Shown piece by piece: positions 1 to 6,421 of a stretch of DNA of 6,421 bases (position 1 is the stretch's first letter; every line of letters starts with the position of its first letter). The position numbers and the translations under genes are program-made. Source of the stretch: an uncultured Alphaproteobacteria bacterium (GTDB lineage Bacteria > Pseudomonadota > Alphaproteobacteria > UBA7985 > CAJQQZ01); assembly GCA_905480445.1 (NCBI GenBank), contig CAJQQJ010000102.1, forward strand, positions 1 to 6,421, in the 5' to 3' direction. The notes under the pieces are model-generated. The model was not told where the DNA came from, searched no databases, and worked only from the letters and a program-made list of their open reading frames with translations.

Positions 1-1513
1 TGTTTTCGTCATCATCTCTTTCAGAAAGACGGCGCCACTCATCGTCGTTCCAATCATCCAGTTTGCGGTAGGTTGCACCAATGACGTTAAAGTCTTCAGT
101 ACAGGCAAGGTATGACCCAAAAGAAACTGGGTTATTAGAGCCCTCACCGCCATTGTTCGAAAGGTAAGTTAACTGACCTCGTTTAGCGTTAACTTGATAA
201 TCTGACCTATCTACTAGATCCAGTGACGCAATCCCCCCAGCCAAAACTATAGCATCAAAAGAACCTAGATCTTCACTGTTGCGTTTTGACAGTTTCCACT
301 TACCGTCACACCACTCAAAGTCTTCGATCAAGCAATTCAGATGCACATCGATGCCAGTTAACAGCCTTTCACATATTACTCGCGGGTTGACAGCTCCAGC
401 ATTTGGAAACCACAGAGCCCCACTTTCCAACAAAGCCATATGTTCGCCTGGGATAAGTCGCATATCAACCCACTCAGAAAATCGCTTCTTGAGTTCAGAA
501 TTCGCCGGCCGCTTCTCCAGTCCACGCGAACCGACCCAAATGTCGGTTCCCTTGTTCAGTTCAGAGTAGAGTATCAATGCATGGAAGTAAGCCGCTACGT
601 GAAACTCTCCGTCTTCATCCTGGTTACGGTTCATACGGGGTTCAAAAATCGCGACCGGATTTCCAGAGGTTTCACAAGCAATGCTTGAACCGGCCTCAAA
701 GACGGTCGGTTCAACGCCAAGCTTGTTCAACTCATAGGCAACGGAAGCACCAGCAATACCAGAACCAACTACCGCCACTCGTCTTGGTTTTTCTGAACTT
801 AACCGACGACCTGTGAACTGAGCAGTAAGGCACTCGCGTTTTTTGCCAAATCCTGACCGCTTTTCAATTTCAAATCCAACAGCTTCCAACCCACGTTTAA
901 CCGGTCCTGCCACAGTAAAGGTTGCTAGTCGGCAGTTTTTGACAGAGCAACGAGCGAGCTGTTTGAAGAGCTCTTCGTTCCAAAGATCGGGATTCTTCTG
1001 TGGTGCAAAGCCGTCAAGATACCAAGCATTGGCTTCCATTTTCAGCTCGGGCAACAGCCTTGATGCCGGTCCGAACAACAACAGTAATTTGACGCGACCA
1101 CCTTCTAAATTGACGGTGTGGAATCCAGGATGAAGATCGGGATAGGCATCACACAAGGCTGACGACACATCAGACAATTCTGGCCAACTGGAATGGGCGA
1201 GAGACAATTGATCAACTGAGAGCGGGAAAGCTTCGACTGAAACGAAAGTGAGTTTTTGATTCTCGCTCGCTGTTTCTCGCCAGGCTTGCCAAGTCGTTAA
1301 AAAGTTGAGACCGGTGCCAAAGCCAGTCTCACCTATGACGAAATGATCTACACCCTGCCAAACGTCCGGCCCGCCGATACCTTCCAGAAAAACGTGCTGG
1401 CTTTCTGCTAACCCGTCTTCTTTTGAGAAATAGATGTCATCAAAGTCCGTGGCTACCGGAACGGAGCCGTTCCGCCATTCAATGTTCGCCTTCTTTAGTG
1501 ACAAGCCTTTCAT
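1..1513 (-). CDS. mnmC: MnmC, bifunctional tRNA 5-methylaminomethyl-2-thiouridine biosynthesis protein (3' end cut by window)
   Basis: This enzyme finishes the mnm5(s2)U34 modification of tRNA wobble uridines. The C-terminal FAD domain removes the carboxymethyl group from cmnm5U, and the N-terminal domain methylates the resulting nm5U using S-adenosylmethionine. Reading the minus strand from the ATG at 1513 gives 504 uninterrupted codons to the left edge; E. coli MnmC has 668 residues, so the C-terminus is missing. Visible landmarks are DFDDIYFS at 23-30, the SAM-binding GFGTGLNFL at 64-72, WYLDGFAPQKNP at 164-175 (matching the E. coli stretch with its catalytic Asp), GFGKKRE at 221-227, the FAD-binding GSGIAG at 250-255 followed by the TSGNP segment, and GATYRK at 479-484. 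A weak Shine-Dalgarno AGGG (complement of 1518-1521) lies four bases before the ATG. The gene is divergent from the fatty-acid cluster and has no evident functional link to it. Identification is by recall of the E. coli protein, and both domains are clear. Confidence 0.95.
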   Translation of the reverse strand, partial: MKGLSLKKANIEWRNGSVPVATDFDDIYFSKEDGLAESQHVFLEGIGGPDVWQGVDHFVIGETGFGTGLNFLTTWQAWRETASENQKLTFVSVEAFPLSVDQLSLAHSSWPELSDVSSALCDAYPDLHPGFHTVNLEGGRVKLLLLFGPASRLLPELKMEANAWYLDGFAPQKNPDLWNEELFKQLARCSVKNCRLATFTVAGPVKRGLEAVGFEIEKRSGFGKKRECLTAQFTGRRLSSEKPRRVAVVGSGIAGASVAYELNKLGVEPTVFEAGSSIACETSGNPVAIFEPRMNRNQDEDGEFHVAAYFHALILYSELNKGTDIWVGSRGLEKRPANSELKKRFSEWVDMRLIPGEHMALLESGALWFPNAGAVNPRVICERLLTGIDVHLNCLIEDFEWCDGKWKLSKRNSEDLGSFDAIVLAGGIASLDLVDRSDYQVNAKRGQLTYLSNNGGEGSNNPVSFGSYLACTEDFNVIGATYRKLDDWNDDEWRRLSERDDDEN

Positions 1514-1526
1514 GCGGCCCTACTAT
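1498..1526 (+). promoter_or_regulatory. Candidate sigma-70-type promoter for the short-chain dehydrogenase gene
   Basis: GTGACA at 1498-1503 (five of six matches to the -35 consensus) is followed after exactly 17 bp by TACTAT at 1521-1526 (four of six to the -10 consensus). Transcription would start near 1533, about 30 bases before the ATG at 1562. The -35 box lies inside the first codons of the divergent mnmC, and the -10 box abuts the mnmC Shine-Dalgarno. This is a pattern match only; short boxes like these occur by chance. Confidence 0.35.
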
Positions 1527-1561
1527 CACGGGCTAGGTAAAACGCAAACATAAGAGCAAAC
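1514..1561. other. 48-bp divergent intergenic region
   Basis: This is the whole space between the mnmC start and the start of the divergent dehydrogenase gene. It must hold both ribosome binding sites and at least part of both promoters. On the plus strand TAAGAG at 1551-1556 is a partial Shine-Dalgarno five bases before the ATG at 1562. On the minus strand TATGTT (complement of 1547-1552) is a possible mnmC -10 box, but no convincing -35 box sits at the right distance. Confidence 0.6.
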
Positions 1562-2311
1562 ATGGATTTCACAGGACAAACAGCCATCATCACTGGTGGT
1601 GCAGGTGCATTGGGCAGCGCAACGGCCAAACAACTGGCATCTCTAGGTGCAAACATCGTTGTAGCAGATCGTAACATGGATGCCGCCAAAGCTCTGGCTG
1701 ATGAATTGCCAGCAGCTATCGCGTTTGAAATCGACACTTCTTCGCCTGAACAAAATCAGGCCTGCGTTGACGCCGCCATCAAAGAGTTCGGCTCTGTCGA
1801 TATTTTTCTAGCAAATGCTGGCATAGCCATCAACACACCCGTCCTCGACATCACTCCGGATCAATGGCAACAAGTCCTCGACATCAATCTTTCAGGCGTC
1901 TTCTATGGCTGTCAGGCCGCTGCCAAGGTAATGGCTGAAAAAGGTTACGGTCGTTTGATTATGATGTCCTCGGTCAATGGCCTTAAGGGTATCAACGGGC
2001 GGGCACCATACGCAGCAGCGAAAGGCGGCTTAGATGCCCTCACCCGTTTGATGGCCGTAGAACTCGGCCCCAAAGGCATCACAGTCAACGCCGTGGCCCC
2101 TGGGCCAGTTGACACAGAAATTGCACGTGCCATGCAAACTGCTGAAATTCGTCAACAATGGATGGAACACATCCCGGCGCACCGATACGGCACTCCTGAA
2201 GAAATCGCGGCAGCTGTCACCTTTTTAGCCTCAAAAGAAGCTGGGTTTATCAACGGCGTAACGATCCCTGTAGATGGTGGTTTTGTCGGCGCTGGTATCG
2301 TGATGGAGTAA
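1562..2311 (+). CDS. Short-chain dehydrogenase/reductase, FabG-like, NAD-type (substrate unknown)
   Basis: This is a complete 249-residue classical SDR, the usual length of the family (about 250). It interconverts an alcohol and a ketone using a nicotinamide cofactor. The glycine-rich cofactor loop TGGAGALG is at 11-18, and Asp36 at the end of the second beta strand suggests NAD(H) rather than NADP(H). ANAG at 84-87 is the usual NNAG motif. The catalytic tetrad is N109, S137, Y150 and K154 (YAAAK), with PG at 180-181 and VDGG near the C-terminus. The ATG start puts the first beta strand at residues 7-10, as expected, so no other start is needed. There is no signal peptide or membrane segment. 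Its place upstream of fadE and a fadJ-like gene suggests a 3-hydroxyacyl-CoA, 3-ketoacyl-ACP or 3-hydroxybutyrate substrate, but this is inference from context. A role in steroid or secondary-alcohol oxidation is also possible. Confidence 0.93.
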   Translation: MDFTGQTAIITGGAGALGSATAKQLASLGANIVVADRNMDAAKALADELPAAIAFEIDTSSPEQNQACVDAAIKEFGSVDIFLANAGIAINTPVLDITPDQWQQVLDINLSGVFYGCQAAAKVMAEKGYGRLIMMSSVNGLKGINGRAPYAAAKGGLDALTRLMAVELGPKGITVNAVAPGPVDTEIARAMQTAEIRQQWMEHIPAHRYGTPEEIAAAVTFLASKEAGFINGVTIPVDGGFVGAGIVME

Positions 2312-2351
2312 CTTGAGTATGCAGACTCTGCGTTGATCTGTCTCTCACAGC

Positions 2352-2379
2352 AATTTGTCTAAAATCTGACAAAATTTGT
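2352..2379. promoter_or_regulatory. Operator-like repeat cluster upstream of fadE
   Basis: TTTGTC at 2354-2359 and GACAAA at 2368-2373 form a perfect 6+6 inverted repeat with an 8-base spacer, which contains the -10-like TAAAAT. The second arm is shared with a smaller palindrome, ACAAA-A-TTTGT at 2369-2379. As a result AATTTGT occurs twice in direct orientation (2352-2358 and 2373-2379), 21 bp apart, which is two helical turns. This is a plausible binding site for a repressor of fatty-acid genes. The half-site does not match the FadR or PsrA consensus as I know them, so the regulator is unknown. Confidence 0.35.
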
Positions 2380-2384
2380 TGTAT

Positions 2385-2390
2385 AAGGAG
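2385..2390 (+). promoter_or_regulatory. Ribosome binding site of fadE
   Basis: AAGGAG is a full Shine-Dalgarno core, three bases before the ATG at 2394. The spacing is a little short but acceptable. It decides the start: the in-frame TTG codons at 2376 and 2379 lie upstream of this site and would translate through it. Confidence 0.7.
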
Positions 2391-2393
2391 CCT

Positions 2394-4868
2394 ATGATCA
2401 TTGCTCTTATCCTGCTCGCCATAGCCGTCGTTCTTTTGATCGCCGGTTATCGCCGTATTTCGTTGAAACAATGGACGATCCTACTCGTCGGCATAATGGT
2501 GGCTTGGTCGCTTTACCGGCTGAGTTGTGGCTGCTTTGGCATCTTCTTTTGGGTCGGCTGGGGCGTTACAGGCCTTGTCGCTTTGTTCAACTTGGATGGA
2601 CTGCGCCACAACCTGTTCATTAAACCGATCTTCAAGCTCTACCGCAAACTCCTCCCGAAGATGTCGGATACTGAGAGGGAAGCACTGGAAGCGGGCACCG
2701 TTTGGTGGGATGCAGAGGTTTTCGCAGGCCGTCCAGATTGGAACAAGCTGCTCGACGCCCCGAAGCCTAAACTCAGCCCTCGCGAGCAAGCCTTCATCGA
2801 TGGACCAGTGCGCGAAGTATGCGCGATGGCCAATCAATTTGAGATCAATCACGTCCATCGCAAATTACCTGACGAAATCTGGCAATTCCTGAAAGAAAAG
2901 GGTTTCTTTGGGATGATCATAAGTGAAGACCACGGCGGCCTTGGCTTCTCTGTTCAGGCTCAGTCTGAGGTCGTTTCTATTCTATCAACACGGTCTATCG
3001 CGCTTGCCGTGACAGTCATGGTGCCAAATTCTTTAGGACCAGGCGAATTACTGCATCGTTTTGGTACCAAGGCGCAACAAGACTATTATTTGCCGCGCCT
3101 TGCTTCGGGCGAAGAAATTCCAGCCTTTGGTTTAACGGGTCCCTATGCGGGCTCTGACGCTGCCTCGATGCGCGACACTGGCATTGTTTGCAAAGGTCAG
3201 TTCAACGGCGAAGAAGTTATCGGTTTCCGTTTGAATTGGGAAAAACGCTACATCACACTCGGCCCAGTTTGCACTGTTCTTGGTCTGGCTTTCCAAGCCT
3301 ATGACCCAGATGGTTTACTTGATGGTGAAGATGATCTGGGGATCACGCTTGCTTTGATCCCGATCGACTTGCCAGGGGTTGAAATCGGTCGCCGTCATTT
3401 CCCAGCAGGCCAAGCTTTCCAAAACGGCCCCAATTCAGGCGAAGACGTTTTTGTGCCCATCTCCTACGTCATTGGCGAAGAAGAAGGCATTGGCAACGGC
3501 TGGTCGATGTTGATGGCAGCGCTAGCCGCAGGGCGTGCAATTTCCCTGCCTGCCCAAGGTGTCTCAGGCACCAAAGCAGCCGCTAGATTGGTTTCGGCCT
3601 ATGCGCAGGTTCGCAAGCAGTTCAACATTTCAATTGGTCGGATGGAAGGCGTAGAAGAAGCTATCGCCCAGATCGCAGGCCAAGCCTACCTGTTGGAGGC
3701 GGCACGCAATCTTACCAACACAGCTATCGACATGGGTGAACAGCCTTCAATCATCTCGGCAATTCTGAAGTTCGAAGCCACCAACAGAATGCGCGATTCA
3801 ATCACGAACGCTATGGATGTTTTGAGCGGCAAAGGTATTTGTGTCGGCCCAAACAATCTGATGTTTGATGCTCATGCAGCTATGCCGATTGCAATCACCG
3901 TTGAGGGTGCAAACATTCTCACTAGATCATTAATCATTTTTGCTCAGGGTTCCATTCGCTGTCATCCTTGGCTGTTTAAAGAAATGACAGCCGCTCAAAT
4001 GACAGACGAAGAAGAGGCGTTAGAGTCCTTTGAAAAGGCACTTTGCGGGCACATCAGTTTCATCATCGGAAACTTCTGTGGTTCGCTAATACACAATATG
4101 ACAGCGGCTCGCTTTGTACCTGCACCTTCGAAAGATCAAGTCAGCCCGAGAACGCGTGGTTGGTACAAGAACCTTGGCCGGGCAAGCCAGAACTATGCAC
4201 TGCTCTCTGATTTGACGCTCCTGTTGCTAGGAGGCGCTGTTAAGCGCAAACAACGCATTACTGCTCGTTTCGCTGATGCTCTCGGCGAGCTCTATCTTAT
4301 GTCTGCTGCGCTCAAACGTTTTGAGGACGATGGCAGACCAGAGGAAGACCTCATTTTTGTAAAGTGGGCGATGGCCAATGGCCTCGCTCGTATCCAAGAT
4401 TCCTATGAAGCTATTCTTCAAAACTTCCCAAACCGTCCGCTAGCTTGGTTGTTGCGTTGGGTCGTCTTTCCCTATGGCCGTCGATTTGAGCCAGTGAGAG
4501 ACAAGCTTGAGCGTGATATGGTTCGCGCTATCCTAAAACCTGGCGAAGTTAGAGACCGTCTAACACGTGGCGTCTACATTCCTGATGATCCCACTGATCC
4601 GATGGCAATTCTGGAAGATACTTTCAAAGATTCCGAACGTGCCGATTCTATCTGGAAAAAAATGCGCCAGTCTGAAAAGGCTGGCACAATCAAACGTGGC
4701 TACGGTCCAGACCATTACATTTCCGCCAACAATAAAGCCGTCATATCCGCCGACGAGCGCGACTTCCTGATTGCCTACGAGGAGAAAGTTCGCAAAGTCA
4801 TCGACGTTGACGACTTCACTTCTGCCCAAATCGAAAGCGGCTTTACGAAGAAAGGAAAACGCAAGTGA
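2394..4868 (+). CDS. fadE: Acyl-CoA dehydrogenase, FadE type, membrane-anchored
   Basis: FadE catalyses the first step of beta-oxidation, the FAD-dependent conversion of acyl-CoA to trans-2-enoyl-CoA. The product here is 824 residues (E. coli FadE has 814) and resembles it along the whole length. The N-terminus has hydrophobic segments at about 2-18, 27-41 and 47-65, matching the membrane-associated N-terminus of E. coli FadE. Then follow WWDAEVF and PDW near 100-115, PNSLGPGELL, the dehydrogenase signature LTGPYAGSDA at 247-256, RRHFP, FQNGP, DVFVP, and VEGANILTR with E504 in the position of the glutamate conserved in E. coli FadE. QNFPNRP and the C-terminal IDVDDF are also FadE-specific. 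The ATG is chosen because it follows AAGGAG and begins directly with the first hydrophobic segment. The stop overlaps the start of the next gene as GTGA, so the two are probably translationally coupled. The family assignment is firm; acyl chain-length preference cannot be read. Confidence 0.96.
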   Translation: MIIALILLAIAVVLLIAGYRRISLKQWTILLVGIMVAWSLYRLSCGCFGIFFWVGWGVTGLVALFNLDGLRHNLFIKPIFKLYRKLLPKMSDTEREALEAGTVWWDAEVFAGRPDWNKLLDAPKPKLSPREQAFIDGPVREVCAMANQFEINHVHRKLPDEIWQFLKEKGFFGMIISEDHGGLGFSVQAQSEVVSILSTRSIALAVTVMVPNSLGPGELLHRFGTKAQQDYYLPRLASGEEIPAFGLTGPYAGSDAASMRDTGIVCKGQFNGEEVIGFRLNWEKRYITLGPVCTVLGLAFQAYDPDGLLDGEDDLGITLALIPIDLPGVEIGRRHFPAGQAFQNGPNSGEDVFVPISYVIGEEEGIGNGWSMLMAALAAGRAISLPAQGVSGTKAAARLVSAYAQVRKQFNISIGRMEGVEEAIAQIAGQAYLLEAARNLTNTAIDMGEQPSIISAILKFEATNRMRDSITNAMDVLSGKGICVGPNNLMFDAHAAMPIAITVEGANILTRSLIIFAQGSIRCHPWLFKEMTAAQMTDEEEALESFEKALCGHISFIIGNFCGSLIHNMTAARFVPAPSKDQVSPRTRGWYKNLGRASQNYALLSDLTLLLLGGAVKRKQRITARFADALGELYLMSAALKRFEDDGRPEEDLIFVKWAMANGLARIQDSYEAILQNFPNRPLAWLLRWVVFPYGRRFEPVRDKLERDMVRAILKPGEVRDRLTRGVYIPDDPTDPMAILEDTFKDSERADSIWKKMRQSEKAGTIKRGYGPDHYISANNKAVISADERDFLIAYEEKVRKVIDVDDFTSAQIESGFTKKGKRK
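4851..4868 (+). promoter_or_regulatory. Ribosome binding site and GTGA stop/start overlap of fadE and the fadJ-like gene
   Basis: AAAGGA at 4851-4856 lies eight bases before the GTG at 4865, inside the last codons of fadE. The GTG start shares four bases with the fadE TGA stop (GTGA, 4865-4868). This arrangement is typical of translational coupling and supports GTG rather than a downstream TTG as the start. Confidence 0.75.
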
Positions 4869-6421
4869 GTGCTTTGAGTCAACTAAAGCTGAAACACTGG
4901 CGTCTAGAGCAAGATGTCGACGGCTTCCTATTTGTCTACATTGACCGCGCCAGGGAGACCGTTAACTCACTCTCACGCGCTATGCTGTTAGAGCTTGAAA
5001 AAATCATCGACGTATCTGAAGAAGCGAAGATCAAAGGCTTGTGTTTCATTTCTGCTAAGCCAAGTGGATTCATAGCTGGCTTTGATATTCGAGAATTCAA
5101 CAACTTTGAAAACGCTGCTGAAATACTTCCAGATCTAGAATACGCCAACGAGGCCCTAAGCCGTATCGAGAAGCTGCCCTTTCCTACCGTTGCCGCCATT
5201 GACGGTTTCTGCATGGGTGGCGGTTTGGAATTAGCGCTAGCCTGTGATTACCGTGTAGCAACGGCCAACAACAAGACGCGGCTGGGTCTTCCTGAAGTTC
5301 AGTTGGGACTCCACCCTGGCTTTGGTGGCACTATGCGCCTCTGTAAGCTGATTGGTGGCAAGGACGCTGTTCCGCTGATGTTAACAGGTAAAGGGCTCAG
5401 GGCATCTGCTGCAAGACGACTGGGGGTCATTGATCAACTAGTGAAACCCCATTCTGACTTGAGATGGGCGGCGCGCAAACTGATGCAGCGCAAACCAAAG
5501 AAACGTAAAGCAACGTTGACTCAATCGCTAACTAACTCACGCTTGATGCGCCCAATCCTGGCGCGTTTCATGGAACGAGCAACCGCCAAGAAGGCAAGCC
5601 GCGAACACTATCCTGCGCCCTACGCCATTATTGATCTCTGGCGTAGGTATGGCAACAATTGCCCTAAGATGCTTGAAGAGGAATCACCTTCCTTTGCGAA
5701 ACTCTTTGAGACAGACGCTGCTAAAAACTTGCGCCGCGTGTTCCATTTGATGGAGGGCCTCAAGTCCCAATCGAAAGGCGCTAAGTTCGATCTGAAGCGC
5801 GTGCATGTCATTGGCGCGGGCATCATGGGCGGCGACATAGCGGCTTGGTGTGCGCTGCGAGGCTTCGAAGTCACGCTACAAGACCGCGAACAAGTCTATA
5901 TCGATAAAGCCATCAAAAGAGCCAAAGGCCTTTTCGCTAAACGTGCTAAGCCAAGCTCTGCCCGTAAAGCATCCGAGCTCAGACTTGTTTCAGATTTGAA
6001 TGGTGACGGCATCGTCCGCGCTGATGTAGTAATCGAGGCGATCATCGAAGATCTCGACATCAAACGCAGCCTCTATGCCGATGTAGAACCGCGTATGAAA
6101 AAGGGCGCCATACTGGCAACCAACACTTCTGCCTTGCCTCTAGATAAGTTGGCTGAAGGTCTGAAACGGCCTGGGCAATTTATTGGTCTTCACTTCTTCA
6201 ACCCAGTCGCTGCCCTGCCCTTAGTAGAGGTTATAGCCTGGGAAAAATCCAAGAAGTCAGTGGTTAAAGCTGGCTGTAAGATCGTGGCCGACATTGGAAA
6301 ATTTCCATTGGAGGTCAAATCAGCACCTGGCTTTGTTGTAAACCGCGTCTTAGCCCCCTACTTGATCGAAGCCATGCACGCCCACAACGAAGGCGAAAGC
6401 ATGGACGATATTGATGCAGCA
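4865..6421 (+). CDS. fadJ: FadJ/FadB-type enoyl-CoA hydratase/3-hydroxyacyl-CoA dehydrogenase (3' end cut by window)
   Basis: This two-domain enzyme hydrates trans-2-enoyl-CoA and oxidises the resulting 3-hydroxyacyl-CoA with NAD. The frame is open from GTG to the right edge, 519 codons; E. coli FadJ has 714, so the C-terminal helical part is missing. The N-terminal crotonase domain (about 8-195) has FIAGFDI at 69-75 and GGGLE with E122, then GLPEVQLGLHPGFGG with E144; these two glutamates match E119 and E139 of FadB. A lysine/arginine-rich stretch follows at 204-215. The NAD-binding domain has GAGIMG at 317-322, TNTSALP, and LHFFNP with H443 and E455, spaced as the catalytic pair H450/E462 of FadB, then N493. 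The two extra residues between the hydratase glutamates (22 apart, 20 in FadB) and the 'NYPA'-like YPAP near 247 resemble FadJ more than FadB. It would use the FadE product directly. The symbol fadJ is a best fit; a fadB designation is possible. Confidence 0.93.
   Translation, partial: MSALSQLKLKHWRLEQDVDGFLFVYIDRARETVNSLSRAMLLELEKIIDVSEEAKIKGLCFISAKPSGFIAGFDIREFNNFENAAEILPDLEYANEALSRIEKLPFPTVAAIDGFCMGGGLELALACDYRVATANNKTRLGLPEVQLGLHPGFGGTMRLCKLIGGKDAVPLMLTGKGLRASAARRLGVIDQLVKPHSDLRWAARKLMQRKPKKRKATLTQSLTNSRLMRPILARFMERATAKKASREHYPAPYAIIDLWRRYGNNCPKMLEEESPSFAKLFETDAAKNLRRVFHLMEGLKSQSKGAKFDLKRVHVIGAGIMGGDIAAWCALRGFEVTLQDREQVYIDKAIKRAKGLFAKRAKPSSARKASELRLVSDLNGDGIVRADVVIEAIIEDLDIKRSLYADVEPRMKKGAILATNTSALPLDKLAEGLKRPGQFIGLHFFNPVAALPLVEVIAWEKSKKSVVKAGCKIVADIGKFPLEVKSAPGFVVNRVLAPYLIEAMHAHNEGESMDDIDAA

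Larger units (their letters stand above)
2312..2393. other. 82-bp gap between the SDR gene and fadE
   Basis: The gap is long enough for fadE to have its own promoter as well as possible read-through from the SDR gene. It holds a small palindrome GCAGA-C-TCTGC at 2321-2331, an AT-rich repeat cluster at 2352-2379, a -10-like TAAAAT at 2360-2365 (five of six) and the fadE ribosome binding site. No -35 box stands at a normal distance from TAAAAT; the best, TTGATC at 2333-2338, is 21 bp away. No terminator with a T-run is present. Confidence 0.5.

Noticed and set aside
279..1133. Several plus-strand open frames of 79-96 codons
   Set aside because: They lie opposite mnmC, whose minus-strand frame is continuous and has clear family motifs. 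Their translations are low-complexity, serine- and proline-rich and resemble nothing known.
2319..2333. GCAGA-C-TCTGC palindrome as a terminator for the SDR gene
   Set aside because: A one-base centre leaves at most a four-pair stem with a three-base loop, and no T-run follows. It might be a weak protein-binding site but not a Rho-independent terminator.
2376..2393. TTG start for fadE giving six more residues
   Set aside because: The extra codons run through the AAGGAG ribosome binding site, and the ATG at 2394 begins directly with the first hydrophobic segment as in E. coli FadE.
2481..2858. Minus-strand open frame of 125 codons
   Set aside because: It is antisense to the conserved N-terminal part of fadE and shows no recognisable domain or convincing ribosome binding site.
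4560..4829. Minus-strand open frame of 89 codons near the fadE end
   Set aside because: It is a shadow of the conserved FadE C-terminus, which ends in the family-typical IDVDDF segment.
5620..5874. Minus-strand open frame of 84 codons
   Set aside because: It lies opposite the linker and NAD-binding start of the fadJ-like gene, whose GAGIMG motif shows which strand is coding.

Overview
The window shows ordinary bacterial chromosome, most likely from a proteobacterium. The base composition looks close to 50% GC by eye. The gene set includes a bifunctional MnmC, a long membrane-anchored FadE-type acyl-CoA dehydrogenase and a two-domain FadJ/FadB-type beta-oxidation enzyme, a combination typical of alpha- and gammaproteobacteria. 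I cannot decide between these two classes from the sequence alone. Nothing marks the region as a mobile or accessory element.

Layout. Positions 1-1513 on the minus strand hold most of mnmC, a tRNA wobble-uridine modification enzyme; its 3' end lies beyond the left edge. A 48-bp gap separates it from a divergent plus-strand cluster. That cluster is an NAD-type short-chain dehydrogenase (1562-2311), then after 82 bp fadE (2394-4868), then a fadJ-like gene (4865-6421, cut by the right edge) whose GTG start overlaps the fadE stop by four bases. The 82-bp gap before fadE carries operator-like repeats and a good ribosome binding site. No RNA genes, insertion sequences or CRISPR arrays were seen, and no convincing terminator.

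How the genes work together. FadE oxidises acyl-CoA to trans-2-enoyl-CoA at the membrane. The FadJ-like protein then hydrates it to 3-hydroxyacyl-CoA and oxidises that to 3-ketoacyl-CoA. The thiolase needed to finish the cycle is not in the window. The short-chain dehydrogenase is probably an auxiliary 3-hydroxyacyl or 3-ketoacyl (or other alcohol) oxidoreductase of the same lipid cluster, but its substrate cannot be read from the sequence. I found no undescribed system. The points most worth a second look are the repeats before fadE, the dehydrogenase of unknown substrate, and a candidate promoter lying inside the first codons of mnmC.
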